Source: CBDCME01 sp965218865 (lineage in GTDB: Bacteria > Pseudomonadota > Alphaproteobacteria > JAAXGF01). From it: a stretch of DNA of 64,000 nt. Under the pieces are notes generated by a model, which saw nothing but the letters and a program-made list of their open reading frames with translations, was not told the origin of the DNA and made no database searches. Of this stretch, positions 37,794-46,095 are shown one piece after another. The DNA is taken from NCBI GenBank assembly GCA_965218865.1, contig CBDCME010000073.1:186001-250000 (forward strand), read 5' to 3'. The translations under genes were made by a program, and so were the position numbers. The first letter of the stretch is position 1; each line of letters starts with the position of its first letter.

Positions 37794-37927
37794 AGTCTGT
37801 TTGAAAATGCGCGGAGGCGCATTTTTTGCGTCTGTTCCGGCCCGCTCCCCCTCCCGGCCACCCACATACTCTCGTGGGTGGCCGGGAGGGGGAGAGGGCC
37901 GGTGCCGCGAGTTTTCGAACAGACTGT
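37794..37927 (+). repeat. palindromic dispersed repeat, copy R3
   Basis: The ends AGTCTGTTTGAAAATGCGCG and TTTTCGAACAGACT enclose the arm pair CCTCCCGGCCACCCAC / GTGGGTGGCCGGGAGG around ATACTCTC. It begins 31 bp after the DUF815 stop. Confidence 0.9.
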
Positions 37928-38126
37928 CAGAAGTCTTGCCGGTTGCCACGGCGTGGCGCCCCTCGCGGATCAACCTCGAAGCTCGGTTCTCCAGAATTCG
38001 GATGCGCCGATCCGGAGAATCAAGTTCCCAGCTGTTCGAAATCCGGTCGTGGCTGGCCCCATGAATTAGGGTCGAACCATTCCCGGTATTGTCGAATAGC
38101 CTGGGTGCCGGGCGGCGGCGCCGGAA

Positions 38127-38588
38127 TCAGTGGCCGACAATATCGTCGTGCATGCTCCCGAGAACGCCCATGATCGTATCTTTTTCCGCTTGGCCGACAC
38201 CGGCCTGATCCATCGCGGCGGCGAAATGCTCGGCAATTATCGTGAACTCCATCTCGGTGACACCCATGCCCGTGTGCGTTTGGAGCATGCTCCGCCCCGA
38301 ATAGCTACAAGGCCCGCCCGTTGCCTCGCACACTTGCTCGACCATCAACCGCTTCAGGTTTGGAATGTCGGTTTCGGCGAAACGGTCGATGATCATTTCG
38401 TCGGCGGCGACGTTGGCAACAAAGTTGTCGACGACCACGGTAATTCCGTCCGTTCCACCGATGCGGTCGTAAAGGCTCTCGCCATCGTCGGAAACGCTCC
38501 ACGGCAAACCACCGCTGAAGTGCCCCACCGCAAGGATCGCGCCAACGAACACCGCAGTGAGTACCAAGCCTCCAAACATTCCTCGCAT
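38127..38588 (-). CDS. group I truncated haemoglobin with membrane anchor/signal
   Basis: 153 residues. MRGMFGGLVLTAVFVGAILA is a hydrophobic anchor or signal. The trHbN core follows: SLYDRIGGTDGITVVVDNFV, IDRFAETDIPNLKRLMVEQV, CEATGGPCSYSGRSM, then the proximal His in MLQTHTGMGVTEMEF. These bind O2 or NO. The N-terminal hydrophobic segment would place the haem domain outside the cytoplasm, which is less common than the soluble form. Frame intact. Confidence 0.9.
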   Translation of the reverse strand: MRGMFGGLVLTAVFVGAILAVGHFSGGLPWSVSDDGESLYDRIGGTDGITVVVDNFVANVAADEMIIDRFAETDIPNLKRLMVEQVCEATGGPCSYSGRSMLQTHTGMGVTEMEFTIIAEHFAAAMDQAGVGQAEKDTIMGVLGSMHDDIVGH

Positions 38589-38734
38589 TTTCAGTCTCCC
38601 AATTTTCCGAGTGCCGTTCTCATCTCTCGCCGTATCGAAAGGACGATACAACAGCTGTCATGATAGCGAAGCCGGTGGGCCTTTCGCCATAACAATTTCC
38701 TGAATTGCGGCGGTTAGCGACACTCATCCCCTAA

Positions 38735-38862
38735 CAGTCTGTTCGAAAACTCGCGGCGCCGGCCCCCTCCCGGCCACCCATATCAGCATAATCTCGTGGG
38801 TGGCCGGAAGGGGGAGAGGGACAGACGCAAAAAATGCGCGATGCGCATTTTCGAACAGGCGA
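38735..38862 (-). repeat. palindromic dispersed repeat, copy R4
   Basis: Runs from ACAGTCTGTTCGAAAACTCG through the CCTCCCGGCCACCCAT / GTGGGTGGCCGGAAGG arm pair to GCGCATTTTCGAACAGGC. Same orientation as R2. It lies 147 bp upstream of the haemoglobin gene start. Confidence 0.88.
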
Positions 38863-39308
38863 CAATTTCAGCCACGCCAACCACGGGATGGAACCCGACG
38901 GCGACAATGTCCCCTCATGCCGCGCAAGTCCACCAACCGCGAATATGGATCGCCAAGGCACAGTCTGCTTGCCTGTCTTGCGAATATGGATCACCATTCG
39001 CCCAATTGAAACGCCTCGCATAGGGCGTCACCGCTTGGATCGCGAATTAGTGGTTGATTAATCATTAACCATAAAGAATGGGATCGGCCGACGACCGTTG
39101 AATGGAGATGAGGGCTTGAAGATTTTGGGATTTATCCGCTTGACTTTCCCCCATTAACTTTCTAGCATCCCTTCCCATCGCCAAACCCTTCGACGCCTGG
39201 CCCATGCCGGGTCGCCCGTGCTTGCGCGGGAATCCTCAAAGCGTTGAAGGTTGTTTGGCGACCGGCCCGGCACCCGCCGGGCTGGCACCCGAGCGATTCG
39301 GAGAAGAC

Positions 39309-40739
39309 ATGAAAGCCAGACATTTTGCTGCGGCGGTTGCCGCTGCGTTATTACCGATTCTTGCATCTTGCGGGGGAGGCGGAGGAAATAGCCAAGCCGC
39401 CCTGAATGAGCCGGCATCGATATCGTTTCCGAGGCAAGAGAATTTGCCTTATCAGATTAGCGGTTTGCCTACGCCAACCCCTGGAACCGTCAAGCAACTG
39501 CCGGTGTACCATGATGGTAAAAACATCTTCGCCGGCGTCGACCAGGGACTGGAGCATATCGGCGGTTTGTCCGTTGCCGCCACATGGGGCGCAACCAGCA
39601 TCCGGCACGGGCGATTGAACGATGGCGCTGGTAGAGAAACGCTGGCCGCCTATCTCTCCGAGGCCGCGATGCCGTTAGAGAAATATACCCCAAGCCCAAC
39701 GGTGAGGGTCATAGGGGGCGCATCTCCGTCCGACGTGAGACGCGTTACCGCCGCTGTGGGATTGGTCAACGCCGCGTTGCCGGCTTCGGCGCGGGTGAGC
39801 ATGGGCTTGCCGCTGGCTGACTTCTCCCTTCTCGATACAGTGAATTCCGAAGGGAGGCGGTTCGTCTCCGGGGAGGAATTGGGCGGAACTATTCACATCG
39901 AATTCCTTCCATGCTCGGCTTACTACAATTGCGGAACGTCGGGCGGAACGGCCTGGAACCACCCGTCCGGCGACGGGAGCATAGACAACTCGTACATACA
40001 GATGAACCGGGGGGCGCCGGCCCTCGGAGATGAGCGGAACGCGATTACCCTGCTGGCCCACGAGATGCTTCACGCGCTTGGTTTAGGGCATGTGTCCGCC
40101 CAATTCGACACCATCCTCGAAGCGACGAATGCCATTTATCATACCTCTCAGAACGACCAGCAACCCACATCGATTCTGTATCCCGTGGACCGGGAGGCCC
40201 TAAGGGCCTTGTATGGCCGATTGGAGATCGGTGACGGACCTACGGACTTCGGGCCATGGAATAGCACATCAACGCATGTCGTCGGCGTGGGCGAAGATGC
40301 GGCGTTCGGCGTCGCCTTCCGCAACGGATACGCCGAGCCGTGGGCCTATGGGATTCAGCCTGGAATGGACCTGGCGGACAATCCCGAGTTGTCAGGCACG
40401 GCCACATGGACCGGCACCCTGCTAGGCTTCACGCCCAATGTCGAGGCCGTTGCCGGTGATGCACAGTTGGGCGTCAATCTCGGAACCATGAAGGGCGCGG
40501 CAGACTTCACCGCCCTTGAAAGCTGGCAGTCCGGCATGGCCCCCGGCGAAGCCGGGAGCGGCGTGCAATGGGGCGACGGGGACTTGGGCTACGCCGTTGA
40601 CGTGCGCGGAAACACCTTCGTCAACACCGGCGGAGATGACGGCGTGCTGACCGGCATCTTCACCGGCGCATCCCATGAAGGCATGGCCGGGACGCTTGAG
40701 CGAGACGATCTGACGGCGGCCTTCGGAGGCAGCCGCTAG
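39309..40739 (+). CDS. lipoprotein with metzincin-like protease motif and TbpB-like C-terminal barrel (transposon passenger)
   Basis: 476 residues. MKARHFAAAVAAALLPILAS plus Cys is a lipoprotein signal with a following Gly-rich tether. The middle domain contains LLAHEMLHALGLGHV, the HExxHxxGxxH zinc-protease motif of metzincins. The C-terminal ~150 residues read SGTATWTGTLLGFTPN, TMKGAADFTALESW, LTGIFTGASHEGMAGTLERD and AFGGSR, typical of the transferrin-binding-protein-like lipoprotein barrel. It is probably displayed on the outer membrane. Substrate unknown. It lies inside the IS1595 transposon, so it moves with it. Start ATG follows GGAGAAGAC. Confidence 0.85.
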   Translation: MKARHFAAAVAAALLPILASCGGGGGNSQAALNEPASISFPRQENLPYQISGLPTPTPGTVKQLPVYHDGKNIFAGVDQGLEHIGGLSVAATWGATSIRHGRLNDGAGRETLAAYLSEAAMPLEKYTPSPTVRVIGGASPSDVRRVTAAVGLVNAALPASARVSMGLPLADFSLLDTVNSEGRRFVSGEELGGTIHIEFLPCSAYYNCGTSGGTAWNHPSGDGSIDNSYIQMNRGAPALGDERNAITLLAHEMLHALGLGHVSAQFDTILEATNAIYHTSQNDQQPTSILYPVDREALRALYGRLEIGDGPTDFGPWNSTSTHVVGVGEDAAFGVAFRNGYAEPWAYGIQPGMDLADNPELSGTATWTGTLLGFTPNVEAVAGDAQLGVNLGTMKGAADFTALESWQSGMAPGEAGSGVQWGDGDLGYAVDVRGNTFVNTGGDDGVLTGIFTGASHEGMAGTLERDDLTAAFGGSR

Positions 40740-40746
40740 AGCTTAT

Positions 40747-40843
40747 GGCGGGAGCATGGCATGAAGCGCGCCTCCCCGGGCGTCCATGCTCCCGCCGCCA
40801 ATTTTTCGGGGCGGAACTGCGCTTGCAATCCCGCCCCGAAAGT
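40747..40843 (+). terminator. tandem hairpins after the passenger lipoprotein gene
   Basis: The first stem GGCGGGAGCATGG / CCATGCTCCCGCC is followed by AATTTTT. The second stem TTTCGGGGCGG / CCGCCCCGAAA follows at once. They separate the passenger from the converging transposase gene. Confidence 0.85.
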
Positions 40844-40984
40844 TATATGCGTCCGATTTCTAGTCTTTTGCGTGGACGGATGGTAATCGCCCCCTTTCGG
40901 TGGGGGCGCCATGCTTGACGGAAAAATGGGAAGGGTTTAGGTCTTGCCTGTCCGCGTGTCCCGTCAAGCACAACGCGGTTGAAA

Positions 40985-41027
40985 GAGCCCCGGTTAGAAC
41001 TACAATTCTGCCGGGGCTCGCTTTTAT
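40985..41027 (+). terminator. hairpin between passenger and transposase
   Basis: The stem GAGCCCCGG / CCGGGGCTC is followed by GCTTTTA. It is oriented to stop plus-strand transcripts from entering the transposase gene antisense. Confidence 0.65.
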
Positions 41028-41048
41028 AAAGCTAATCCTCTTTGGTGT

Positions 41049-41996
41049 CTATGACCGCGCCGCGCTCGAAAGCCCGTTATCGGCAATCAACGCCTTGTAG
41101 GTCAGCCTTTTCCCAATCCCACCGGCCAGCATGGATGCGATCCGGTCCATCGTGTGCCGCTCGCAAGAGCCCTGATTGAGCCGGAAGGCGAATTCATCGA
41201 CGTAACGGGGCAAGTGCTTGGGGCTGACGTGGTGATAGACGCCCTTCAAGCCGCGTTTCAGCACGGCCCACACGCTTTCAATGCCGTTGGTGTGAACGTC
41301 TCCGCGCACGAATTCCTCGGCGCTGTGGTTGACGGTTTCGTGCTTGTAGAGCGTGTCGCCCAGCCCGGAATACGACTTGTGATCGTCGGTGTGAAGCGTG
41401 GAACCCACTTGTACGTTCTCGTGAATGGGAGTTTGGACTCCCTCCTTACTGGTTTCTTCGATGGCCATGGCTACCGTGTTTCCGCCGCGCTGGCGCATCC
41501 CGAGCACCGGAGTTTTGCCACTGGGGCCGCCGCCGGGGTGAGACTTCTTGTTCTCGTGCTTGTTGCGTTCCTTGCCGCCAACATAGGTTTCGTCAATCTC
41601 GACGATGCCGGAAAGTGGCCCACCGGTGTCCTTGCAAGCCTCGCGCAGGCGTTGGAGCATGAACCATGCGGAAGGCTGCCGGATGCCTAGTTCCTTCGAC
41701 AATTGCACAGACGATATGCCCTTCCGCGCAGTGACCAGCAGGTATTTCCCGTAAATCCACTTGTGAAGGGGTATATGCGAGCGCTCCATGACGGTCTTGG
41801 TGCGCACGGTGAACACTTCCATGCAAGCGTTGCAGCGGTAGTAGCCGCCCTTCCGGGTGCCGATACGCTTGCGCTCACAGCAATGCGGGCATTCGATGCC
41901 GTCCGGCCAACGTTGTTGCTCCATGTAGGCCCGGGCAGTATCTTGATCGGGAAACCGCTCGAACAATTGAATGAGGCTGATTGTGGATTTGCTCAT
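41049..41996 (-). CDS. IS1595-family transposase
   Basis: 315 residues. The N-terminal zinc ribbon (IECPHCCERKRIGTRKGGYY, RCNACMEVF) is typical of ISXO2/IS1595. The catalytic region contains VEIDETYVGGKERNKHENKK (Asp), LHTDDHKSYSGL (Asp) and VHTNGIESVWAVLKRGLKGV (Asn/Glu), then YHHVSPKHLPRYVDEFAFRL. It is uninterrupted and probably active. Confidence 0.95.
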   Translation of the reverse strand: MSKSTISLIQLFERFPDQDTARAYMEQQRWPDGIECPHCCERKRIGTRKGGYYRCNACMEVFTVRTKTVMERSHIPLHKWIYGKYLLVTARKGISSVQLSKELGIRQPSAWFMLQRLREACKDTGGPLSGIVEIDETYVGGKERNKHENKKSHPGGGPSGKTPVLGMRQRGGNTVAMAIEETSKEGVQTPIHENVQVGSTLHTDDHKSYSGLGDTLYKHETVNHSAEEFVRGDVHTNGIESVWAVLKRGLKGVYHHVSPKHLPRYVDEFAFRLNQGSCERHTMDRIASMLAGGIGKRLTYKALIADNGLSSAARS

Positions 41997-42062
41997 GACT
42001 CGCTCCTTACGTTGGGGCCAAGTCTAAACGACGCACGTTGGAAAGTCAAGCGGATAAATCCC

Positions 42063-42545
42063 AAGATTTTGATCGCTTCACGATCGGTTCGGAAACGCAA
42101 AGTTCCTTCCGCAACAACGCGATTGCTATGCGCGTTGACGGCCTCTCTGTTGATCTCCAGCACTTCCTACGCGATCGATACCTTTCCCGGTCCCCTGCCC
42201 GCCGAGGTCCTTCGGGTGATAAATGGGGATACGATCTTTGTCGAGGCACGGCCTTGGCCGGGCTTGCGCCCCACTGAAACAAAGGTCCAGATCGCGGGGG
42301 TCGATACGCCGAACATATCCGGCAAGTGTCATGAAGAACGAATGCTGGCCCGCGAAGCCAGACGCTTCGTCGAGACCGCGCTGGGGTTTGGCGAGGTACG
42401 CTTGTTCGATGTCCGCCACGGAATCTACGCCAGCCGCATGGTCGCCCGTGTGGAGGTCGACGGAGAAGATTTGGCCCTCAGGCTGATCAAGGCCGGTCTG
42501 GGTCGCCCCTACGACGGCGGCAAGCGCCCCGAGTGGTGCAGCTGA
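42063..42545 (+). pseudogene. exported thermonuclease-like protein, 5' end displaced by IS1595
   Basis: Before insertion the gene would have read TTG (39116) then AAG ATT TTG ATC..., with GGAGATGAGG as ribosome site at 39104-39113. The transposon now separates that start from the body. The body encodes a basic signal peptide (TTRLLCALTASLLISSTSYA), then VLRVINGDTIFVEARPWPGL, VQIAGVDTPNISGKCHEE and YASRMVARVEVDGEDLALRL. These are Staphylococcus-nuclease-type motifs, but the catalytic Arg before the GVDTP loop is Gln. No good start remains within the IS end. Confidence 0.85.
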
Positions 42546-42998
42546 TTCCCGTGGAAGGTCGGCCCGTCAATCCGATAGCCTTGAAACCTTCTTACCGCCT
42601 TAACCGGGCGCGTCGAAGCATCGATACGAAACCACACCAAACGGCGGGGTTGAATATCGACGCCCTTGTAGGCCGCGAAGAAAATTATCAGGGCGCCGTC
42701 CAACACGGAACTTTGGTTCACGGCGTTGAATCACTGGTGTTTCAAGCTGTGACAGCCGTCACCGACAGAGGGAAACATTTCGGCGAGATTCGGCCCGAGA
42801 CACGAGTTCCCTACGTGTCTCAACATTTCCCCACTCGGGGGCTGATATCCAACCGGCCCCCGTTTTTCTTTTGTTCACGTGAACATTCCGGAGCGGGTGT
42901 CGGTCACTCCCGCCAGGTCCTCGACGGACCCTTGAACCCCGCCGAAAATTGGCGTACGGGTAGTGTCACTCTGATCCCTGCGCCCAATATATCATCTC
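42546..42998. other. intergenic stretch with terminator hairpins
   Basis: No gene supported. A GAGACACG / CGTGTCTC hairpin at about 42798-42822 precedes the stronger terminator at 42836. Confidence 0.5.
42836..42870 (+). terminator. Rho-independent terminator
   Basis: The stem CGGGGGC / GCCCCCG around TGATATCCAACCG is followed by TTTTTCTTTT. Confidence 0.85.
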
Positions 42999-43412
42999 AT
43001 GCTTGTCCGGTTCTCGGCGATCTCCCTCGCGGTGCTGATCGCGGCAAATGCCGTGAGCGCCCAACCCTATCCATGGGACACGGATCCCAAAACCGCGGCG
43101 ACCGTTCACGCCTGGATTAAAGAGGTCCAGGCCGTCATAGGTATCCGCTTGGATCCGCTATTGAAAACGATCGTTTGCCGAGTGCCGTACACGAATTTCA
43201 CGATGGATAGCCTGGCAAAAGCAACGGGCGTTACCAAAGTCACGCTGGCGCACGCGGTGAGCGAGCTTGTCGATAAGGGTCTTATTGGCCTCGATCATGA
43301 CGCCGATGGGACCATGCTGATCGTGCCGGCGAACGAGCGCGCTCGTGAAAAGATGCGTAAGTGGGCCGAGAACTGGTGCACCAGCGATGAAAGCTGTGGC
43401 GTTCAACGGTGA
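42999..43412 (+). CDS. exported protein with a winged-helix-like domain
   Basis: 137 residues. MLVRFSAISLAVLIAANAVS followed by AQP is a convincing signal peptide. The mature part has DSLAKATGVTKVTLAHAVSE then LVDKGLIGLDHDADGTMLIV, which reads like the recognition helix and wing of a MarR-type winged helix. Two Cys lie near the end (NWCTSDESC). A DNA-binding fold behind a signal peptide is unexpected. It may be a repurposed fold in the periplasm, or the hydrophobic start may be a membrane anchor. I do not know the family. Confidence 0.65.
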   Translation: MLVRFSAISLAVLIAANAVSAQPYPWDTDPKTAATVHAWIKEVQAVIGIRLDPLLKTIVCRVPYTNFTMDSLAKATGVTKVTLAHAVSELVDKGLIGLDHDADGTMLIVPANERAREKMRKWAENWCTSDESCGVQR

Positions 43413-43487
43413 AAAGAGGCTCGTTCTCACCGACGCCGTGATCGCCCTTTGGTTCGCATGTTTTTATTCGGGCGGCCTTCCGAGACG

Positions 43488-43823
43488 TCAGGTCGCCGTC
43501 CTCGAACCCGGCTCCGGCGCGCGGCCGCCCGCGATCAAACCTTCAATCTCGGCCGCGACTTCGGCGGGCTCGTACCAAGGCGATGCCACGAGAGCGGAGC
43601 GGTTTCTTCCGCGAGTTGGCGGCGGACGACTTCGGCGGTCGCGTCCGAAGCATCGCCGCGGCGGGCGATGACACGCCGGGTCAGCGTTTCCGCCGGCGCC
43701 TCGAGCCAAAACCCGTGGAACGGCAGCTCGAGTTCACGAGCCAAATTTGCCACCGCTCGTCGGGGACCGAGTCAACGGCGTCCAGAACCACCGGGTGCCC
43801 TGCCTCGATGGCCTCCCTGGCGA
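43488..43823 (-). pseudogene. COG0645-type kinase fragment (ATP-binding, aminoglycoside phosphotransferase-linked)
   Basis: Minus-strand pieces in three frames: REAIEAGHPVVLDAVDSVPD, then VANLARELELPFHGFWLEAP, ETLTRRVIARRGDASDATAE and VVRRQLAEE, then EVAAEIEGLIAGGRAPEPG. Together they match the C-terminal half of predicted P-loop kinases of the COG0645 type. At least two frameshifts (near 43755 and 43580) and a missing Walker A region make it a relict. Confidence 0.65.
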
Positions 43824-44048
43824 GGCGACGAGAGCGGCATCCTCAAGCTTCTTATCCACCAGAAAGACCGGACGATCCTGGGTGTCCATTGCCTCGGCAC
43901 GGGGGCCACCGAACTGATCCACATCGGTCAGATGATCATGACTTTCCAGGGCACCGTCGACGTTCTCCTGGACAACGTCTTCAATTATCCGACGCTAGCC
44001 TACAAGGTCGCGGCCCACAACGGGGTCAACAAACTCACGCTCCTGTAA
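43824..44048 (+). pseudogene. soluble pyridine nucleotide transhydrogenase (SthA), C-terminal fragment
   Basis: GDESGILKLLIHQKDRTILG then VHCLGTGATELIHIGQMIMT and NVFNYPTLAYKVAAHNGVNK are the dimerisation domain of SthA-type flavoproteins. The FAD- and NAD-binding domains are missing. The fragment abuts the kinase relict at an illegitimate junction and ends at repeat R5. Confidence 0.8.
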
Positions 44049-44049
44049 G

Positions 44050-44184
44050 TGTTTGTTCGAAAATGCGCGGACGTGCATTTTTTGCGTCTGTCCCTCTCCC
44101 CCTCCCGGCCACCCACGAGAGTATGCTGATATGGGTGGCCGGGAGGGAGAGAGGGCCGGCGCCGCGAGTTTTCGAACAGACTGT
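44050..44184 (+). repeat. palindromic dispersed repeat, copy R5
   Basis: The cleanest copy in this orientation. It runs GTTTGTTCGAAAATGCGCGG, then ACGTGCATTTTTTGCGTCTG, the CTCCCGGCCACCCA / TGGGTGGCCGGGAG arm pair, then GCCGCGAGTTTTCGAACAGA. It starts immediately after the SthA fragment's stop. Confidence 0.9.
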
Positions 44185-44295
44185 AGGCCTTCCGCGGAGA
44201 AAGTTTGGTATTTTGGGGGAAAAATACCGTATCGGTCCCCGTCCATTCATATTTCGTTTGAATAATTGGTGTACACCGGCAGGCGGAAGGACGCG

Positions 44296-44808
44296 ATGCG
44301 AATCCGGCACATCATCATTTGCGTAACGCTCGCCGCCGTAATGGGCGGTTCTTACGCGTTCGCCGAACCTCCGGCCGCCGACCCCGACGAAACCATTATC
44401 GTCCGCACCGCTCAAATCCACACCAAGAGATTCCTGCGGGCGCCGGGACGCACGAAGTTCAACTCGGCCTTGGTCGATCCCCAACCTCAATGGGATCGCG
44501 TCTGGGTGGTGAGGGGCATGCTGACCACCATGGACAGCGTCGGCGATCCGATCGACAAACCGTACCTGTCGACCGTACAAAACATTTGCGACGCCTATAT
44601 GGACTGGAACTGCTGGCGCCTCGTCAAACTCTACATCGGCGACCGTACGCTGGTGAATATCGACCTCGACACCGGGCCGGAGAGCACCGATACGTCCGAC
44701 CCCATGGCCCAGTTCTGGACCGCCGTCGAGGGACTGCAAGCAGCCCTGATTTTCGGCTCGGAGCGCATTTTCCGATCCGATCCCGCGGAAAGCCGCCCCG
44801 AAAAATGA
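44296..44808 (+). CDS. exported hypothetical protein
   Basis: 170 residues. MRIRHIIICVTLAAVMGGSY ending AFA is a signal peptide, with GGAAGGA upstream. The mature protein has paired Cys (NICDAYMDWNCW) and a motif DRVWVVRGMLTTMDSVGDPI. I do not recognise the family. The frame is intact and the codon use is like that of the housekeeping genes. Confidence 0.7.
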   Translation: MRIRHIIICVTLAAVMGGSYAFAEPPAADPDETIIVRTAQIHTKRFLRAPGRTKFNSALVDPQPQWDRVWVVRGMLTTMDSVGDPIDKPYLSTVQNICDAYMDWNCWRLVKLYIGDRTLVNIDLDTGPESTDTSDPMAQFWTAVEGLQAALIFGSERIFRSDPAESRPEK

Positions 44809-45045
44809 ATTGTCCCGGGTGGAAACCTCGCTTTCACAGTTCAGTATTTCGCGCTGGCACAATTGTACGTCGCGTGACCACTTCTCACGACTTACCGGGA
44901 GGTGTAAAAGCGGCAAGAGAATCATTTCCCTACCCAGGGGGTGCCCACAAATTTTTCGAGTCCGCTCCACTCGACCAATCAGAACGCGTTGGCGCCCCCG
45001 GGCAGGAAGTTTGGGAGGAAACACCGAAGGAGACCTTCGACGGTG

Positions 45046-45546
45046 ATGCGGAGAGAGAATAAGTCAGATCCGTCGAACCCGCCTGATCTCGGGAGCGAGC
45101 CAGCGCTCACTTTTTTGCGTATCGCCGAGGCGTGGGCGAACGAGACCGGCAAGAAGAACCCCGGTGATACATTGGAATGGCTTTACAACGCTTTCTTGAA
45201 AGGCGAATTCGAACGGCTCGAAAACGACCAGACGAAATCCGACGCGGTTCTGCATTCACACCACAAGGGCACCCAGAATCCGGACACAGCGGGTGAATCG
45301 AGTGATTCGGCCGGCGAATATACGCCGATAACCCGCGAGGTTTTCATCAGATTGACCGGAGACGTCGTTTACTCGTCCGTCAATTATCGCATGTACGAAG
45401 GGGTCGCCAAAACGTATTTCAAGAACCTGGGCGTCACCAAAGAGGGACTCGATCGATTCTGCCACAAACTCGGATGCGCGCGACCGGCGTTCTGGTTCAA
45501 AAGTCATTCGGGCCCGGACGAAGACAGCGCCCACCGCGGCTCCTAA
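45046..45546 (+). CDS. hypothetical protein
   Basis: 166 residues, MRRENKSDPSNPPDLGSEPA, preceded by GAAGGAGA. Central helical stretch FLRIAEAWANETGKKNPGDT then LEWLYNAFLKGEFERL, a charged linker, and a C-terminal part PITREVFIRLTGDVVYSSVN. Likely cytoplasmic. No family recognised. The frame may start at GTG 45043 or further upstream. Confidence 0.6.
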   Translation: MRRENKSDPSNPPDLGSEPALTFLRIAEAWANETGKKNPGDTLEWLYNAFLKGEFERLENDQTKSDAVLHSHHKGTQNPDTAGESSDSAGEYTPITREVFIRLTGDVVYSSVNYRMYEGVAKTYFKNLGVTKEGLDRFCHKLGCARPAFWFKSHSGPDEDSAHRGS

Positions 45547-45724
45547 CGCGCCCTATCCGATCAGACGACGAGATAAATCGCCGGCGGGGCGGCGGGCAGT
45601 TGTCTGGCGACGAACCACCCGGACCCAGGATCGGGCGTTCAGCCTAGCCGTAAACCGGAAGCGCCAAGAGTCCCTGAATGGCATTGGCGAGGTCGATGAA
45701 AAACCCGCCCGGGAGCGAACAGTA

Positions 45725-46082
45725 ACCCCCGGCCGACCCTCCTCCGAATACAAGGCTTCATAGGTCTCGTCGAAGAAAGTCCACGCGATCCGGCCCCCCA
45801 ACACCACCAACTCGTGGCGCAGGTTGATGATGTTTTCGAACCGCGAGCGGAACAGGTCCTCTATTCCCGATGACACCTTGCGCGATGGCTTCATCACAGT
45901 TCTCCAATCCCAATCGACGGGAGCAGAGAATCACGTTCCGCAACGGAAGGGAATCCCCAAAATCAATTATTTCAAATCGCAAGCTTTTCAGGCCCAAAAC
46001 CCGTTTTCTTGCAAATCCGATTACTTCGCCAAACCGAAAGAGCTACCAACATCAGCCGCTTACGCGTTCTTCACGGGCGACT
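45725..46082 (-). mobile_element. IS5-family element, copy 5 (5' remnant)
   Basis: Matches the transposase start and right terminus of the complete copies (MMKPSRKVSSGIEDLFRSRF... to the CACGGGCGACT end). Similarity stops abruptly at ACCCCCGGCC (45725). The remaining 1.2 kb is deleted. Confidence 0.92.
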
Positions 46083-46095
46083 ACGTAATCTGAGA

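Larger units (their letters stand above)
39127..42062. mobile_element. IS1595-family transposon with passenger gene (2936 bp)
   Basis: A perfect 23-bp inverted repeat beginning GGGATTTATCCGCTTGAC bounds the unit at both ends. A perfect 8-bp target duplication AAGATTTT lies just outside (39119-39126 and 42063-42070). An 8-bp duplication is the IS1595 norm. Inside are a lipoprotein gene (39309-40739, plus strand) and the IS1595 transposase (41049-41996, minus strand), converging on a block of hairpins. The insertion split a thermonuclease gene just after its start codon. Confidence 0.95.

Noticed and set aside
44035..45024. Minus-strand open frame (329 codons) across repeat R5 and the exported hypothetical gene
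   Set aside because: It runs through the palindromic repeat and opposite an ORF with a signal peptide and ribosome site. No family features.
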